A stretch of DNA of 64,000 bases from Porphyromonas pasteri (lineage in GTDB: Bacteria > Bacteroidota > Bacteroidia > Bacteroidales > Porphyromonadaceae): assembly GCF_014647755.1 (NCBI RefSeq), contig NZ_BMPU01000001.1:434001-498000 (forward strand), given 5' to 3'. Shown piece after piece: positions 52,083-61,260 of this stretch. Every line of letters begins with the position of its first letter. Position 1 is the first letter of the stretch. Under the pieces are notes generated by a model. It worked only from the letters and a program-made list of their open reading frames with translations, searched no databases and was not told the origin of the DNA. The position numbers and the translations under genes were made by a program.

Positions 52083-54394
52083 GCAGATCATTCCTAATCG
52101 CTCTCCTCTTATTGATTGCCCCCCTTCGTCTCCTCGCTCAGATCGAGGTGCGGGGGCAGGTGGAGGATGCAAAGACTAAGGAGCCTATCGCCCTTGCCTC
52201 CGTCACGCTCGTGAGTGAGCGAGACTCGACACTCGTCCTCAGAGGGGCTACAGACCTGCAAGGGGGCTATCTCTTTAATGAGGTCAAGGTCGGGCGCTAT
52301 CTTCTACGTATTAGCTTCCTCGGCTACAAGCCTCTGGAGCGACGGCTTCGTATCGTGATGCCCAGCCAAGGCTTCACGGTGGAGCTTCTCGATCAGCTAC
52401 AGCAAGATAGTCAGGTGCTGGAGGATGTGGTGGTACAGGCTAAGGCTACGCATCAGCGAGCCGACCGTAGGGTGATCACCTTTGCACCGAAGGATGTCCG
52501 AAAGGCCCTACACAGCTATGACCTGCTCAAGACCCTACCCTCAGTCAGCTTCGATGTGATGAACGACCGCCTCAAGGGGACTATGGGAGGGGAGGTACAG
52601 CTTCTGATCAATGGGATTCGCTCCACAAAGACGGATGTACTTATGCTGCCCAAAGAGAAGATCAAGCGAGTAGAGGTATATGATATCCCGCCTGCTCAAT
52701 ATCGAGCTGTAGAGTGTGTGATCAATATCATCGTCTCCGGACTAGACGACGGCTACATCGCAGGTGGCTCGCTCAATCATGCCTTCACTACAGGCTTCGG
52801 AAATGATGAGGCCTATGCCTCCCTGATCAGTGGACGGCATAAGCTGAGCCTTGAGTACACACTGAACTATCGTGACTATCGTGACCGAGAGTCACTTGCA
52901 CAGTATAGCTATAGTCTCAATCAGCAGGCACTACAGCTCACCTACTCAGACCATGATGCTTTTGGCTATACGACACACAGCCCCGCCCTCAAGTACGCCT
53001 ACGTAGTGGATGAACGCTACCTATGGGAGGCTCGTCTACAGCCGAGAGCTGAGCGACGCTTCTCTGACAATATCGGTGCGGGTCTCTACACTGTAGACGG
53101 CGTCGCTGGAGAGAAGCTGACTACCACGGGTAGGGATAGGACCCAGCAGTTCAACCCTTCGCTTGACCTCTACCATTGGCGTAAGCTTGGAGAGAAAGAT
53201 GAGCTGAGCCTTAACCTTGTAGGGACGCTCTTCTCCACCAAGAGAGAGACCAAGACCCGAGAGCAAGGTGTCGCTACAGGACTCACAAGCTACGAGGACT
53301 TCATGAAGCTGGACAATAGTAAGCGCTCGCTCATCCTCGAGCTAGCACACACCCGAGAGACGGGACGCTTACGGATCAGTTCGGGCTACAGGGGAGAGGT
53401 CTCCTTCCTACATTCACAGGTAGACAATCACTTCGGTGCCCTTGACTATACCAGCCGTACGTGGCAGCACTATGGCTACAGTGAGATCTCGGGGCGTAAG
53501 GGGAGACTACTGTATCGTGTGAGCCTAGGCTTGACCCACACGCACAATCATTCAAGCTACCGCTCCTACAGTAGCCTCGCCTTCACCCCGAAGGTCGTAC
53601 TCGGCTATACCCTCGGTGGAGGTAGTGACCTGCGCTTGATGTACGATGACAAGCCCATCCTGCCTAGTCTGGATCAGCTCAGTAGCAACCGAAGACGAGC
53701 TACCCGTGATATCACTAGCGTAGGTAATCCCCAGCTAGAGAATGCGCATATGCGCCAGCTGACCGCTATGTATACGTATGCTAAGGGGATCTTTGATATC
53801 AAGTTGGTAGGTCTCTATATCCACACACATCGCCCGCATATCCAGGCTATGAAGCGTGAGGGGGCAGGGATCACGTTCGCTCCGATCAATGGAGCATGGA
53901 GTGACGAACTTGTTACGGCTGCTAGGGTGGTCGTCAAGCCCTTTGGTGACAATACCCTGAGCCTAGATACGTACCTCATACCTACGTATAGTCGACTTCG
54001 CTCATCGGAGATTAGTTATGATCGTAGTTCGCTCTATGGTGAGTTTTCGCTGACGGCCCAGCATAAGGGGCTACAGCTCTACTACAAGTACGCCCTCCCG
54101 ACTTATACCTATGATTCGGGCTATGCCTCTCGTATGGAGCCAGAGCATACGGCTTCGCTCTCCTATCGATTAGGGAATTGGAAGTTCTCTGCCTCCATGC
54201 TATTCATCGGGACGCCGGCCTATTATCATGACTATACGCTCGGAGAACGCCTCGTCCAGTGGAGTAGTGAGACGTGGATACACGATAATAAGAATATGAT
54301 CCTGCTTGGGGTGGCCTATCACTTCTCGCGAGGCAAGGACAAGACCTACTCAAAGAACCTTCAGAACGAAGATACCTCATCTCCTACGCTATAA
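52079..54394 (+). CDS. Outer-membrane beta-barrel protein with CarboxypepD-like N-domain, 771 aa
   Basis: Signal peptide 1-20 (ending RLLAQ), then a carboxypeptidase-regulatory-like domain (about 23-100; VRGQVEDAKTKEPIALASVT). A short TonB-box-like LEDVVVQAK follows, then a plug-like region (KTLPSVSFDVMND, VQLLINGIRSTKTDVLMLP), and the rest is a beta barrel ending in HFSRGKDKTYSKNLQ. It matches the OMP_b-brl_3 group of SusC-like receptors without a full plug signature. The substrate is unknown. Its start codon overlaps the stop of the secreted protein, so the two form a unit. Confidence 0.78.
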   Translation: MSRSFLIALLLLIAPLRLLAQIEVRGQVEDAKTKEPIALASVTLVSERDSTLVLRGATDLQGGYLFNEVKVGRYLLRISFLGYKPLERRLRIVMPSQGFTVELLDQLQQDSQVLEDVVVQAKATHQRADRRVITFAPKDVRKALHSYDLLKTLPSVSFDVMNDRLKGTMGGEVQLLINGIRSTKTDVLMLPKEKIKRVEVYDIPPAQYRAVECVINIIVSGLDDGYIAGGSLNHAFTTGFGNDEAYASLISGRHKLSLEYTLNYRDYRDRESLAQYSYSLNQQALQLTYSDHDAFGYTTHSPALKYAYVVDERYLWEARLQPRAERRFSDNIGAGLYTVDGVAGEKLTTTGRDRTQQFNPSLDLYHWRKLGEKDELSLNLVGTLFSTKRETKTREQGVATGLTSYEDFMKLDNSKRSLILELAHTRETGRLRISSGYRGEVSFLHSQVDNHFGALDYTSRTWQHYGYSEISGRKGRLLYRVSLGLTHTHNHSSYRSYSSLAFTPKVVLGYTLGGGSDLRLMYDDKPILPSLDQLSSNRRRATRDITSVGNPQLENAHMRQLTAMYTYAKGIFDIKLVGLYIHTHRPHIQAMKREGAGITFAPINGAWSDELVTAARVVVKPFGDNTLSLDTYLIPTYSRLRSSEISYDRSSLYGEFSLTAQHKGLQLYYKYALPTYTYDSGYASRMEPEHTASLSYRLGNWKFSASMLFIGTPAYYHDYTLGERLVQWSSETWIHDNKNMILLGVAYHFSRGKDKTYSKNLQNEDTSSPTL

Positions 54395-54435
54395 GTAGCC
54401 GAGATACCCTCACCCCTGCGGGCCCATCTCTATAG

Positions 54436-54484
54436 AGCCCCCCTGTATGCTCCTTTTAAGGCGTATGCAGGGGGCTTTCTTTTC
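54436..54484 (+). terminator. Terminator after the barrel gene
   Basis: AGCCCCCCTGTATGC pairs with GCGTATGCAGGGGGCT (small bulge), followed by TTCTTTT. Confidence 0.8.
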
Positions 54485-54634
54485 GGCAAATGCTACGAAG
54501 CATAGAGAAAGCGCTCCCGATCCTATGCATACCACAAGATCAAATAGCTATTGTAAGTAGCTGGATACGCATACAGATAGAGTCGCAGATCTACAGAAAA
54601 GAAGTCCTGCACCAGTAGCTGTAATCCGCTATCT

Positions 54635-54706
54635 ACGTGGGTAGTCCTAAAGTCTACGTGCATAGATGACAAGTTCTCTGTACATAGATTTTAAATCCAC
54701 GTACGT
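54635..54706. repeat. Stand-alone four-unit ACGTACGT array (copy E)
   Basis: Cores begin at 54635 (ACGTGGGT), 54656 (ACGTGCAT), 54678 (CTGTACAT) and 54699 (ACGTACGT): 21-22-21 spacing as in the mobile-element copies, each followed by a TAG. No terminal repeats or hairpin surround it. It lies 246 bp upstream of the TonB receptor gene, in a 557-bp gene-free stretch. Confidence 0.8.
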
Positions 54707-54896
54707 AGATATAACTTTTCTCGTAGAGCTATGAAGGAAATGCTGCTTAAGGATGGAGGAAATGCACCTCGACTTGATATGCTTAATCAATGCTCCAGCA
54801 CCCATTATTAGGTATATAATAGAGGTACTTACATCTACCCTATACCTACATCTATGTATTTTGCAAAGGAGTAAGAGGAGGGGGCTATGAATGGCG

Positions 54897-54904
54897 TATT
54901 TTTG
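54897..54904 (+). promoter_or_regulatory. TonB-receptor promoter -7 box TATTTTTG
   Basis: Exact match to TAnnTTTG, 47 bases upstream of the ATG. TTTTG at 54859-54863 is too far upstream for a standard -33. Confidence 0.5.
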
Positions 54905-54951
54905 CTCACGCGATATAGCAACTTTACTCACTATAAATCATAGTAATAACC

Positions 54952-57702
54952 ATGCGTAAGCTTTACGCCTTCATGCTCTCACTGCAGATCCTTCTGGTCT
55001 CGGCCATCGGTCTCAGCGGTGAGCTGGCAGCACAAGAGCGGCCGACCGATGCCAACATTATTGGGCACGTCACAGATGCGAAGACTGGCGAACACCTCTC
55101 AGGTATCACCATCGCTATCAAGGGGACGACCTTCGGTACGGCTACCGATGCCACGGGGCACTACTTCCTCAAGAACCTTAAGCAGAAGAGCGTGACATTG
55201 GTCATGCGCGGTCTCGGCTACCTCAGCCAGGAGCGTGTCGTAGAGATCAATCCAGACAAGGTCGTCGAAGTGAACTTCGACGCAGAGCCAGACAACATCC
55301 GTATCGATGAGGTCGTCGTCTCCTCCAACCGTCAGGCTACCCTACGCCGTCTCGCTCCGACGCTCGTCACCGTGCTTGACACCAAGCTCTTCGAGAGTAC
55401 CAATGCTACGAACCTCGCCCAAGGGCTGATCTTCCAGCCTGGTGTGCGTGTCGAGAATAACTGCCAGAACTGCGGCTTCAACCAAGTACGTATCAACGGC
55501 CTCGACGGTCGCTACTCACAGATCCTCATCGACAGCCGTCCCATCATGAGTGCGCTGGCAGGGGTCTATGGTCTGGAGCAGATCCCCACGAACATGATCG
55601 AGCGTGTCGAGGTCGTACGTGGCGGTGGCTCTGCCCTCTTCGGCTCCTCTGCTATCGCAGGGGTGATCAACATCATCACGAAGGAGCCTCAGCGCAATAG
55701 CTTCTCCTTCAATGAGAGCCTTGGCTTCTCGGGCTTCAAGGATCTGGACAATAACCTGAGCTTCAATGGCTCACTCGTCAGCGACGACAACCGCGCTGGA
55801 GCTATGGTCTTCGCACAGGCTCGCTACCGCAAGGAGCACGACGTCAATGGCGATGGCTACAGCGAGCTTGGTCGTCTTGACTCCCGCTCGCTCGGCTTCC
55901 GTGGCTACCTCCGCCCCACGGACTACACGCGTCTGACCGGCGAAGTCCATACCTTCAGCGAAGCCCGTCGCGGTGGTGACCACATCGACTGGCCCGAGCA
56001 GGTAGCTGGTGTAGCTGAGTCCATTCGCCACTCCGTATATAGCGGGAACCTGAAGTTCGACGGCTACAGCGAAGACTACAAGCACCACTTCCAGCTCTAC
56101 GGCTCCGCTCAGCACGTCACCCGTAACAGCTACTACGGTGGTATCGGTGAGACGAAGCTCCGCAACAAGGCCGGCGACAAGTACATTGATAAGGATGGCA
56201 ACGAGACCACAGATGAGGGCAAGGCAGTGAAGGCAGGCTCTATCGGTCGCCCCATCCACACCTCTGACTATGGGAAGAACTTCGGTATCACCCGTGGGAT
56301 GACGTGGGTCGGTGGTGCACAGTACACCTATGACTTCGACCACTTCCTCTTCATGCCTGCTCAGCTCCTCGCTGGTGCTGAATACAGCTATGACCGCCTC
56401 GAGGACAAAATGCCTCTGAGAGAATGGGAGACCGAGAAGACCGTCAGTGATGGCTTCGACCTCAGCGCTAACCCCATCTCCCTCTCCCCTGCCCTGCGTC
56501 AGGTCATCCGCAACGCCAGCCAGTTCGCCCAGATCGAATGGAGGAACGACCGCTGGAGCGTCCTACTCGGCACGCGTCTCGATGAGAACTCCGCCGTCAA
56601 GAAGGCTATCTTCAGCCCCCGCGCTACCCTGCGCTACAACCCCACGAAGAATATCAACATCCGCGCTACCTATGCCAAGGGCTTCCGTGCACCTCAGGTC
56701 TTTGACGAAGACCTTCACGTCGGGGTCGTCGGTGGTGAGGCACAGCGTGTGACCAATGCTGAGGACCTTCGTCCTGAGATCTCCCACTCCTTCAGCCTGA
56801 GCAACGACATGTACTTCACCCTCGGTGGTGCACAGGTCAATGTCCTTGTCGAAGGCTTCTACACCCGTCTGCTTGACGTCTTCACGAACTATAAGGACAA
56901 GTCTGAGAACGGGATCTCCTACTACACGCGCCACAACTATGGGATCGATGACAATGGTCATCAGGTCTCCTCGGGCGCCAAGGTCCTCGGGCTGAACCTC
57001 GAGGGTAAGATCGCCTATCGCTGGCTCTCCCTCCAGGCTGGCCTCACGCTCACCAGCAACAAGTACGACGTCAACCAGGAATGGGGCGTACGTCAGAAGG
57101 TCCAGGGTGACCACGATGCGGCCTACTACGAGTCCTTCGTGCCTAAGGCTGACGGCTCTGACTTCGACAATGTCGCTGTAGACAATGAGCCTCAGACCAT
57201 CTCGATGACCTCCAAGGAGATCACTCGCACGCCCTCTACCTACGGCTACTTCACGATCGGCATCAACCCCGTCCGCCCGCTGAACATTGCTCTCACGGGT
57301 ACCTTCACGGGCTCAATGTACGTCCCTCACGTCGTCAAGTGGGGGCAGAACTCCGCAGTCACCGACCGTACGGCTATCGCTGCTGGTCTGCGCACCGAAG
57401 GCTATAAGCTCCCTCTCGTAGATGCTACAGGTGCTGCTATTCTCGAGGATGGCGCACAGAAGGAGGTAGATGTCGAGTGGAACGAGCTGGTCAAGACCAA
57501 GAGCTTCTTTGACCTCGGCGCTAAGATCACCTATGACCTGCGCCTCTTCTCTAAGAGCAACGTCCAGCTCTACTGTGGTATCAACAACCTCTTCAATGCC
57601 TTCCAGAGCGACTACGACTTCGGTCCAGACCGTGACAGCGGCTATATCTACGGCCCCACGATCCCTCGCTCAGGCTACTTCGGGGTGAAGTTCACCTTCT
57701 AA
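54952..57702 (+). CDS. TonB-dependent outer-membrane receptor, 916 aa
   Basis: Imports an unknown ligand, probably a metal chelate, haem or cobalamin. Signal peptide 1-27, CarboxypepD_reg-like domain about 34-112 (GHVTDAKTGEHLSGITIAIK), TonB box IDEVVVSS (118-125), and plug about 135-250 with LIDSRPIM and IERVEVVRGGGSALFGSSAI. A 22-strand barrel follows, ending in YFGVKFTF. Cys171 and Cys174 in the plug (NNCQNCGFNQVRING) form a CxxC seen in a subset of Bacteroidota receptors. No SusD partner follows. It lies just downstream of the copy E palindrome array. Confidence 0.92.
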   Translation: MRKLYAFMLSLQILLVSAIGLSGELAAQERPTDANIIGHVTDAKTGEHLSGITIAIKGTTFGTATDATGHYFLKNLKQKSVTLVMRGLGYLSQERVVEINPDKVVEVNFDAEPDNIRIDEVVVSSNRQATLRRLAPTLVTVLDTKLFESTNATNLAQGLIFQPGVRVENNCQNCGFNQVRINGLDGRYSQILIDSRPIMSALAGVYGLEQIPTNMIERVEVVRGGGSALFGSSAIAGVINIITKEPQRNSFSFNESLGFSGFKDLDNNLSFNGSLVSDDNRAGAMVFAQARYRKEHDVNGDGYSELGRLDSRSLGFRGYLRPTDYTRLTGEVHTFSEARRGGDHIDWPEQVAGVAESIRHSVYSGNLKFDGYSEDYKHHFQLYGSAQHVTRNSYYGGIGETKLRNKAGDKYIDKDGNETTDEGKAVKAGSIGRPIHTSDYGKNFGITRGMTWVGGAQYTYDFDHFLFMPAQLLAGAEYSYDRLEDKMPLREWETEKTVSDGFDLSANPISLSPALRQVIRNASQFAQIEWRNDRWSVLLGTRLDENSAVKKAIFSPRATLRYNPTKNINIRATYAKGFRAPQVFDEDLHVGVVGGEAQRVTNAEDLRPEISHSFSLSNDMYFTLGGAQVNVLVEGFYTRLLDVFTNYKDKSENGISYYTRHNYGIDDNGHQVSSGAKVLGLNLEGKIAYRWLSLQAGLTLTSNKYDVNQEWGVRQKVQGDHDAAYYESFVPKADGSDFDNVAVDNEPQTISMTSKEITRTPSTYGYFTIGINPVRPLNIALTGTFTGSMYVPHVVKWGQNSAVTDRTAIAAGLRTEGYKLPLVDATGAAILEDGAQKEVDVEWNELVKTKSFFDLGAKITYDLRLFSKSNVQLYCGINNLFNAFQSDYDFGPDRDSGYIYGPTIPRSGYFGVKFTF

Positions 57703-57750
57703 TCCCGCCCCCATCGCCCGAGGACAAGACGTCCCGAGTGCGACACGATT

Positions 57751-57800
57751 TAGAGGCTGCCCCTACCTTCTCCTATAGAAGTGTAGGGGCAGCCTCTATA
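57751..57800 (+). terminator. Terminator after the TonB receptor
   Basis: TAGAGGCTGCCCCTAC (57751-57766) pairs perfectly with GTAGGGGCAGCCTCTA (57783-57798). Confidence 0.85.
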
Positions 57801-57831
57801 TATAGGTATATAGACTATGCACCGAATATCT

Positions 57832-57839
57832 TAAATTTG
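57832..57839 (+). promoter_or_regulatory. tsaE promoter -7 box TAAATTTG
   Basis: Match to TAnnTTTG, 52 bases upstream of the tsaE ATG. Confidence 0.5.
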
Positions 57840-57891
57840 CGGGTGAGTATATGCTGGGGCACGTACGCTCTGGCACAATCAAGACAAGCGA

Positions 57892-58344
57892 ATGGACACT
57901 GAGACCACCTACCTCTTAGCCTCCCCAGACACACTGGAGCCCGTAGCGCTCCAGTTCATCGAGGAGGTCCTCCCCTGGGGGGATATCTTCGCCTTCTATG
58001 CCCCCATGGGGACTGGCAAGACGACCTTCATCAAGACCCTCTGCGAAGCCCTCGGCGTGCAGGATGTCATCAATAGCCCGACCTTCTCTATTATCAATGA
58101 ATATCGCGCTGAGCCCTCGGGAGAACTCATCTACCACTTTGACTGCTACCGCCTGGAGAAGCTCAATGATGCGCTGAACCTCGGAGCCGAAGATTACCTC
58201 CAGAGTGGCGCACTCTGCTTCATTGAGTGGCCAGAGGTCATGGAGGACATCCTACCAGCTGACACGGTACGCGTTACTATAGAGGAGATCGAAGGCGGGG
58301 CACGACGCCTCACCGCACGCTATAATAAGACGGAGGACAAGTAA
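57892..58344 (+). CDS. tsaE: tRNA threonylcarbamoyladenosine ATPase TsaE, 150 aa
   Basis: P-loop ATPase needed with TsaB, TsaC and TsaD to make t6A in tRNAs that read ANN codons. The Walker [13 protein letters not shown] (about 38-49), switch region [12 protein letters not shown], and HFDCYRLE are all present. Length is normal. The tdk start overlaps its last base (TAATG). It is probably first in a run that continues to tdk. Confidence 0.95.
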   Translation: MDTETTYLLASPDTLEPVALQFIEEVLPWGDIFAFYAPMGTGKTTFIKTLCEALGVQDVINSPTFSIINEYRAEPSGELIYHFDCYRLEKLNDALNLGAEDYLQSGALCFIEWPEVMEDILPADTVRVTIEEIEGGARRLTARYNKTEDK

Positions 58345-58934
58345 TGCTTAATCCATTTGAGACGGGTCAGGCCCGTGTACGCGGTAGCATCGAGGTGATC
58401 TGCGGCTCGATGTTCAGCGGTAAGACAGAGGAGCTCCTTCGTCGCCTGCGCCGCGCCAAGATCGCGGGGCTACGCGTAGAGATCTTCAAGCCCTCAGTAG
58501 ACACCCGCTATGATGAGACCGAGGTCGTCTCCCACGACCGCAATGCTATCGCCTCTACGCCGATAGATAATTCGTCGAACCTTCTCCTCTTAGCTTCGGA
58601 CGTCGATGTCATCGGAATCGACGAGGCACAGTTCTTCGATGAGCACCTTCCCGAGGTCGTCGAGCAGCTGGCAGACCAGGGGATCCGCATCATCCTCGCT
58701 GGACTAGATATGGACTTCCGTCGCCAGCCTTTCGGCCCTATGGCGCAGCTCTGTGCTATAGCAGACTCGGTAGACAAGATCCACGCGATCTGCGTAGGCT
58801 GTGGGAGCTGGGCGAACTACTCCTACCGCCTCGTCTCTGGTGAGCAGCAGGTCATGCTCGGCGAAGCCAAGGAGTACAGCCCGCTATGCCGTACCTGCTA
58901 CCTCAAGCACACACAAACCCACAAGGAATCCTAA
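58344..58934 (+). CDS. tdk: Thymidine kinase Tdk, 196 aa
   Basis: Type II thymidine kinase for pyrimidine salvage. The P-loop GSMFSGKT (21-28), the DEAQFFDE Walker B region, the lid region with [16 protein letters not shown], and the zinc cysteines CVGCG and CRTCY are intact. It overlaps tsaE by 1 bp. It complements the de novo pyr genes and thyA elsewhere in the window. Confidence 0.96.
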   Translation: MLNPFETGQARVRGSIEVICGSMFSGKTEELLRRLRRAKIAGLRVEIFKPSVDTRYDETEVVSHDRNAIASTPIDNSSNLLLLASDVDVIGIDEAQFFDEHLPEVVEQLADQGIRIILAGLDMDFRRQPFGPMAQLCAIADSVDKIHAICVGCGSWANYSYRLVSGEQQVMLGEAKEYSPLCRTCYLKHTQTHKES

Positions 58935-58947
58935 CCCCACGACGATA

Positions 58948-59811
58948 ATGAATACCAATAAACTCCTCACTCTCGGAGCTTCTACCGCACTATCACTCAC
59001 GCTCCTCTCGAGCTGCGTCATCGCTATTGGCTCAAACAAAGAGCAGAATACGACCTACTCTCCAAGTGGGAAGGTAGCTTATGCGATGAGCCCTACCCTC
59101 GGTGGTAAGCTCTTCTCGGCAGCCTGGATCCAGCGCTCTGCCGAGTACAAGGCACTCTGCCAGCAGGCCTACAATATCGCGACCGAGCGTCTCGTAGCAG
59201 CGACATCAACTCCCTTAGCCTCGGGCGAAAAGCGCTGGGCTATCGTCACCGACATCGATGAGACCATCGTCGACAACACAGCGAACTCCGTCTACCAAGC
59301 ACTCAAGGGCGAGGACTACTCCCAGCCTTCGTGGGACCGCTGGTGCGATCAAGCTGATGCCGTAGCTCTGCAGGGCGCTGTCGAGTTCTTCCGCAAGGCC
59401 GATGCCCTCGGTGTGGACATCTACTACATCTCCAACCGTGATGAGGTCAATCGTGCTGGTACGAAGAAGAACCTACGTGATCTGGGCTTCCCACAGGTAG
59501 AGGATAGCCACTTCATGTTCAAGGACAAGTCCTCCGACAAGACCTCTCGTCGCAATGAAGTCCTCAAGACACACAACATCCTGATGCTCCTCGGTGACAA
59601 CCTGGGTGACTTCGACCACTTCTTCGATGTACGTAACGAGGCCGTGCGTGATCAGGGCGTCTTACGCTTCGCCGCTGAGTTCGGCAAGCGCTTCATCGTC
59701 CTACCCAACCCCAACTACGGTGCTTGGGAGCCTGCGATGAACGGAGGCTATCCCGACCTCAAGACCAAGGACGGCAAGCTCACTACCATCCTTCGCACTC
59801 AGAGTAAATAA
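58948..59811 (+). CDS. Lipoprotein e(P4)-family acid phosphatase / 5'-nucleotidase, 287 aa
   Basis: Surface or periplasmic phosphatase that hydrolyses nucleotides or other phosphomonoesters, helping nucleoside uptake. Lipobox LLSSC with Cys23. The HAD/class C signature is TDIDETIVDN (Asp102, Asp104), followed by PSWDRWCDQADAVALQGAVEF, YYISNRDEVNRAGT, and LLGDNLGDF. The start at 58948 is chosen because it gives the lipoprotein signal; the frame runs 49 codons further upstream through tdk. Placed 13 bp after tdk, it could feed thymidine salvage; that link is inferred. Confidence 0.92.
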   Translation: MNTNKLLTLGASTALSLTLLSSCVIAIGSNKEQNTTYSPSGKVAYAMSPTLGGKLFSAAWIQRSAEYKALCQQAYNIATERLVAATSTPLASGEKRWAIVTDIDETIVDNTANSVYQALKGEDYSQPSWDRWCDQADAVALQGAVEFFRKADALGVDIYYISNRDEVNRAGTKKNLRDLGFPQVEDSHFMFKDKSSDKTSRRNEVLKTHNILMLLGDNLGDFDHFFDVRNEAVRDQGVLRFAAEFGKRFIVLPNPNYGAWEPAMNGGYPDLKTKDGKLTTILRTQSK

Positions 59812-59855
59812 CACACTCCCCTACTACACTACTTACCTTAGACCATCAGAACCCC

Positions 59856-61181
59856 ATGCTTACACCCACACAGATACGACAGATCACTGCTCTCATGCAC
59901 CGTGAAGTCGTACCCGCTACAGGCTGTACCGAACCTGCAGCCGTAGCCCTCGCCGTAGCCTATGCTGCGGCACAGACGACCGCTGAGCCCCGCTCGATAG
60001 AAGTCCTACTCAGCGGCAATATGCTCAAGAACGCTATGGGCGTCGGTATACCCGGCACGGGAACCTTTGGTATCCCCATCGCGATCGCTCTCGGTGCTAT
60101 CTTAGCAGCACCCGAGAAGCAGCTGGAGCTCCTCGACACCTTCACTGATGAGGAGCTTCATCAGGCCCAGAAGCTTGTAGCAAGCGGCTGCATCCAGATC
60201 GGGCTGAAGGAAGGTGACGACGTCGACCGCCTCTACGTCGAAGTACTACTGACCGATACAGAGGGCCGTCTATCGACTGCCATCATCCAGGCTACTCATA
60301 CAGGGCTCACAGCGCTCACCTATGATGGTGAAGACCGCTTCGTGCCACGTACCGCCGACACGCCCTGCACGAAGTGTCCCGAGAGTAAGGACGAAGAGGA
60401 GACGATCGCCTTGAACTTCGACCTCGTCTATGAGTATGCTCTGTATGGCCCGCTGGAGGAGCTTGACTTCATCTACGAGGCCGCACTGCAGAATAAGCGT
60501 GCCAGCGAGTTCTCCTTCACTCACAGCTATGGGCATAGCCTCGGCAAGCTCATCAATAGCGATATGGGACGTCGCTACCTCGGCAATACGCCCCTTACGC
60601 AGATGCTGGCCTATACCAGCTCTGCCTGCGACGCCCGTATGGATGGTGCACCCATCACGGTGATGAGCAACTCGGGTAGCGGCAATCAGGGGATCTCCTC
60701 AATGCTCCCCGTCCTGACCTTCGCCGAAGAGCAAGGCGCAAGTCGTGAGGTCGCCACTCGAGCTATCATGCTCAGTAGCCTCCTCGTTGTCTATATCAAG
60801 CAGCTCTTAGGTCGCCTCTCCTGCCTCTGCGGGATGGTTGTCTCAGGGATTGGCTCCGCCTGTGCTATCACCTACCTCATGGGTGGCACGAAGGAGCAGT
60901 CTATCGGAGCTGTGAAGAATATGATCGGCAACGTCTCGGGGATGATCTGTGACGGTGCTAAGCCCAGCTGTAGCCTCAAGGCTTCGACGGGCGTGAGTTC
61001 TGCACTCATCTCCGCTATGCTCTCTATGCAGGGACACGTCGTCACCGCTACCGAAGGTATCGTAGACGATGATATCGACGTCTGCATCCGCAACCTCGCA
61101 GACCTCGGTCGTGATGGCATGGCCCAGACCGACCTCAAGGTCCTCAAGATCATGACGAGCAAGGGCAAGCGTAATGCTTAG
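59856..61181 (+). CDS. cyuA: L-cysteine desulfidase / serine dehydratase-alpha-like protein CyuA, 441 aa
   Basis: UPF0597 (YhaM/CyuA) family enzyme. Characterised members use an oxygen-sensitive 4Fe-4S cluster to convert L-cysteine to pyruvate, ammonia and sulfide. The signature ATGCTEPAAVALAVAYAA (Cys24) is present; other candidate cluster cysteines are in LSCLCGMVVSGIGSACAI and ICDGAKPSCSLKAS. Length is normal. It is monocistronic-like: the next gene begins 66 bp away, behind a 13-bp inverted repeat. Sulfide formation fits a Porphyromonas-like amino-acid fermenter. Confidence 0.9.
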   Translation: MLTPTQIRQITALMHREVVPATGCTEPAAVALAVAYAAAQTTAEPRSIEVLLSGNMLKNAMGVGIPGTGTFGIPIAIALGAILAAPEKQLELLDTFTDEELHQAQKLVASGCIQIGLKEGDDVDRLYVEVLLTDTEGRLSTAIIQATHTGLTALTYDGEDRFVPRTADTPCTKCPESKDEEETIALNFDLVYEYALYGPLEELDFIYEAALQNKRASEFSFTHSYGHSLGKLINSDMGRRYLGNTPLTQMLAYTSSACDARMDGAPITVMSNSGSGNQGISSMLPVLTFAEEQGASREVATRAIMLSSLLVVYIKQLLGRLSCLCGMVVSGIGSACAITYLMGGTKEQSIGAVKNMIGNVSGMICDGAKPSCSLKASTGVSSALISAMLSMQGHVVTATEGIVDDDIDVCIRNLADLGRDGMAQTDLKVLKIMTSKGKRNA

Positions 61182-61187
61182 TCCCCG

Positions 61188-61260
61188 CTATTTGGGTTCA
61201 CCGATAGTGTCCCGCTCGTCTCACATATGTAATCAGCTACTATTGGATGAACCCAAATAG
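61188..61260 (+). promoter_or_regulatory. 13-bp inverted repeat covering the next start codon
   Basis: CTATTTGGGTTCA (61188-61200) is the exact reverse complement of TGAACCCAAATAG (61248-61260). The second arm covers all but the first base of the ATG at 61247 and the codons after it. In RNA it could hide that start or end the cyuA message. The alternative ATG at 61265 lies just outside it. Confidence 0.6.
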
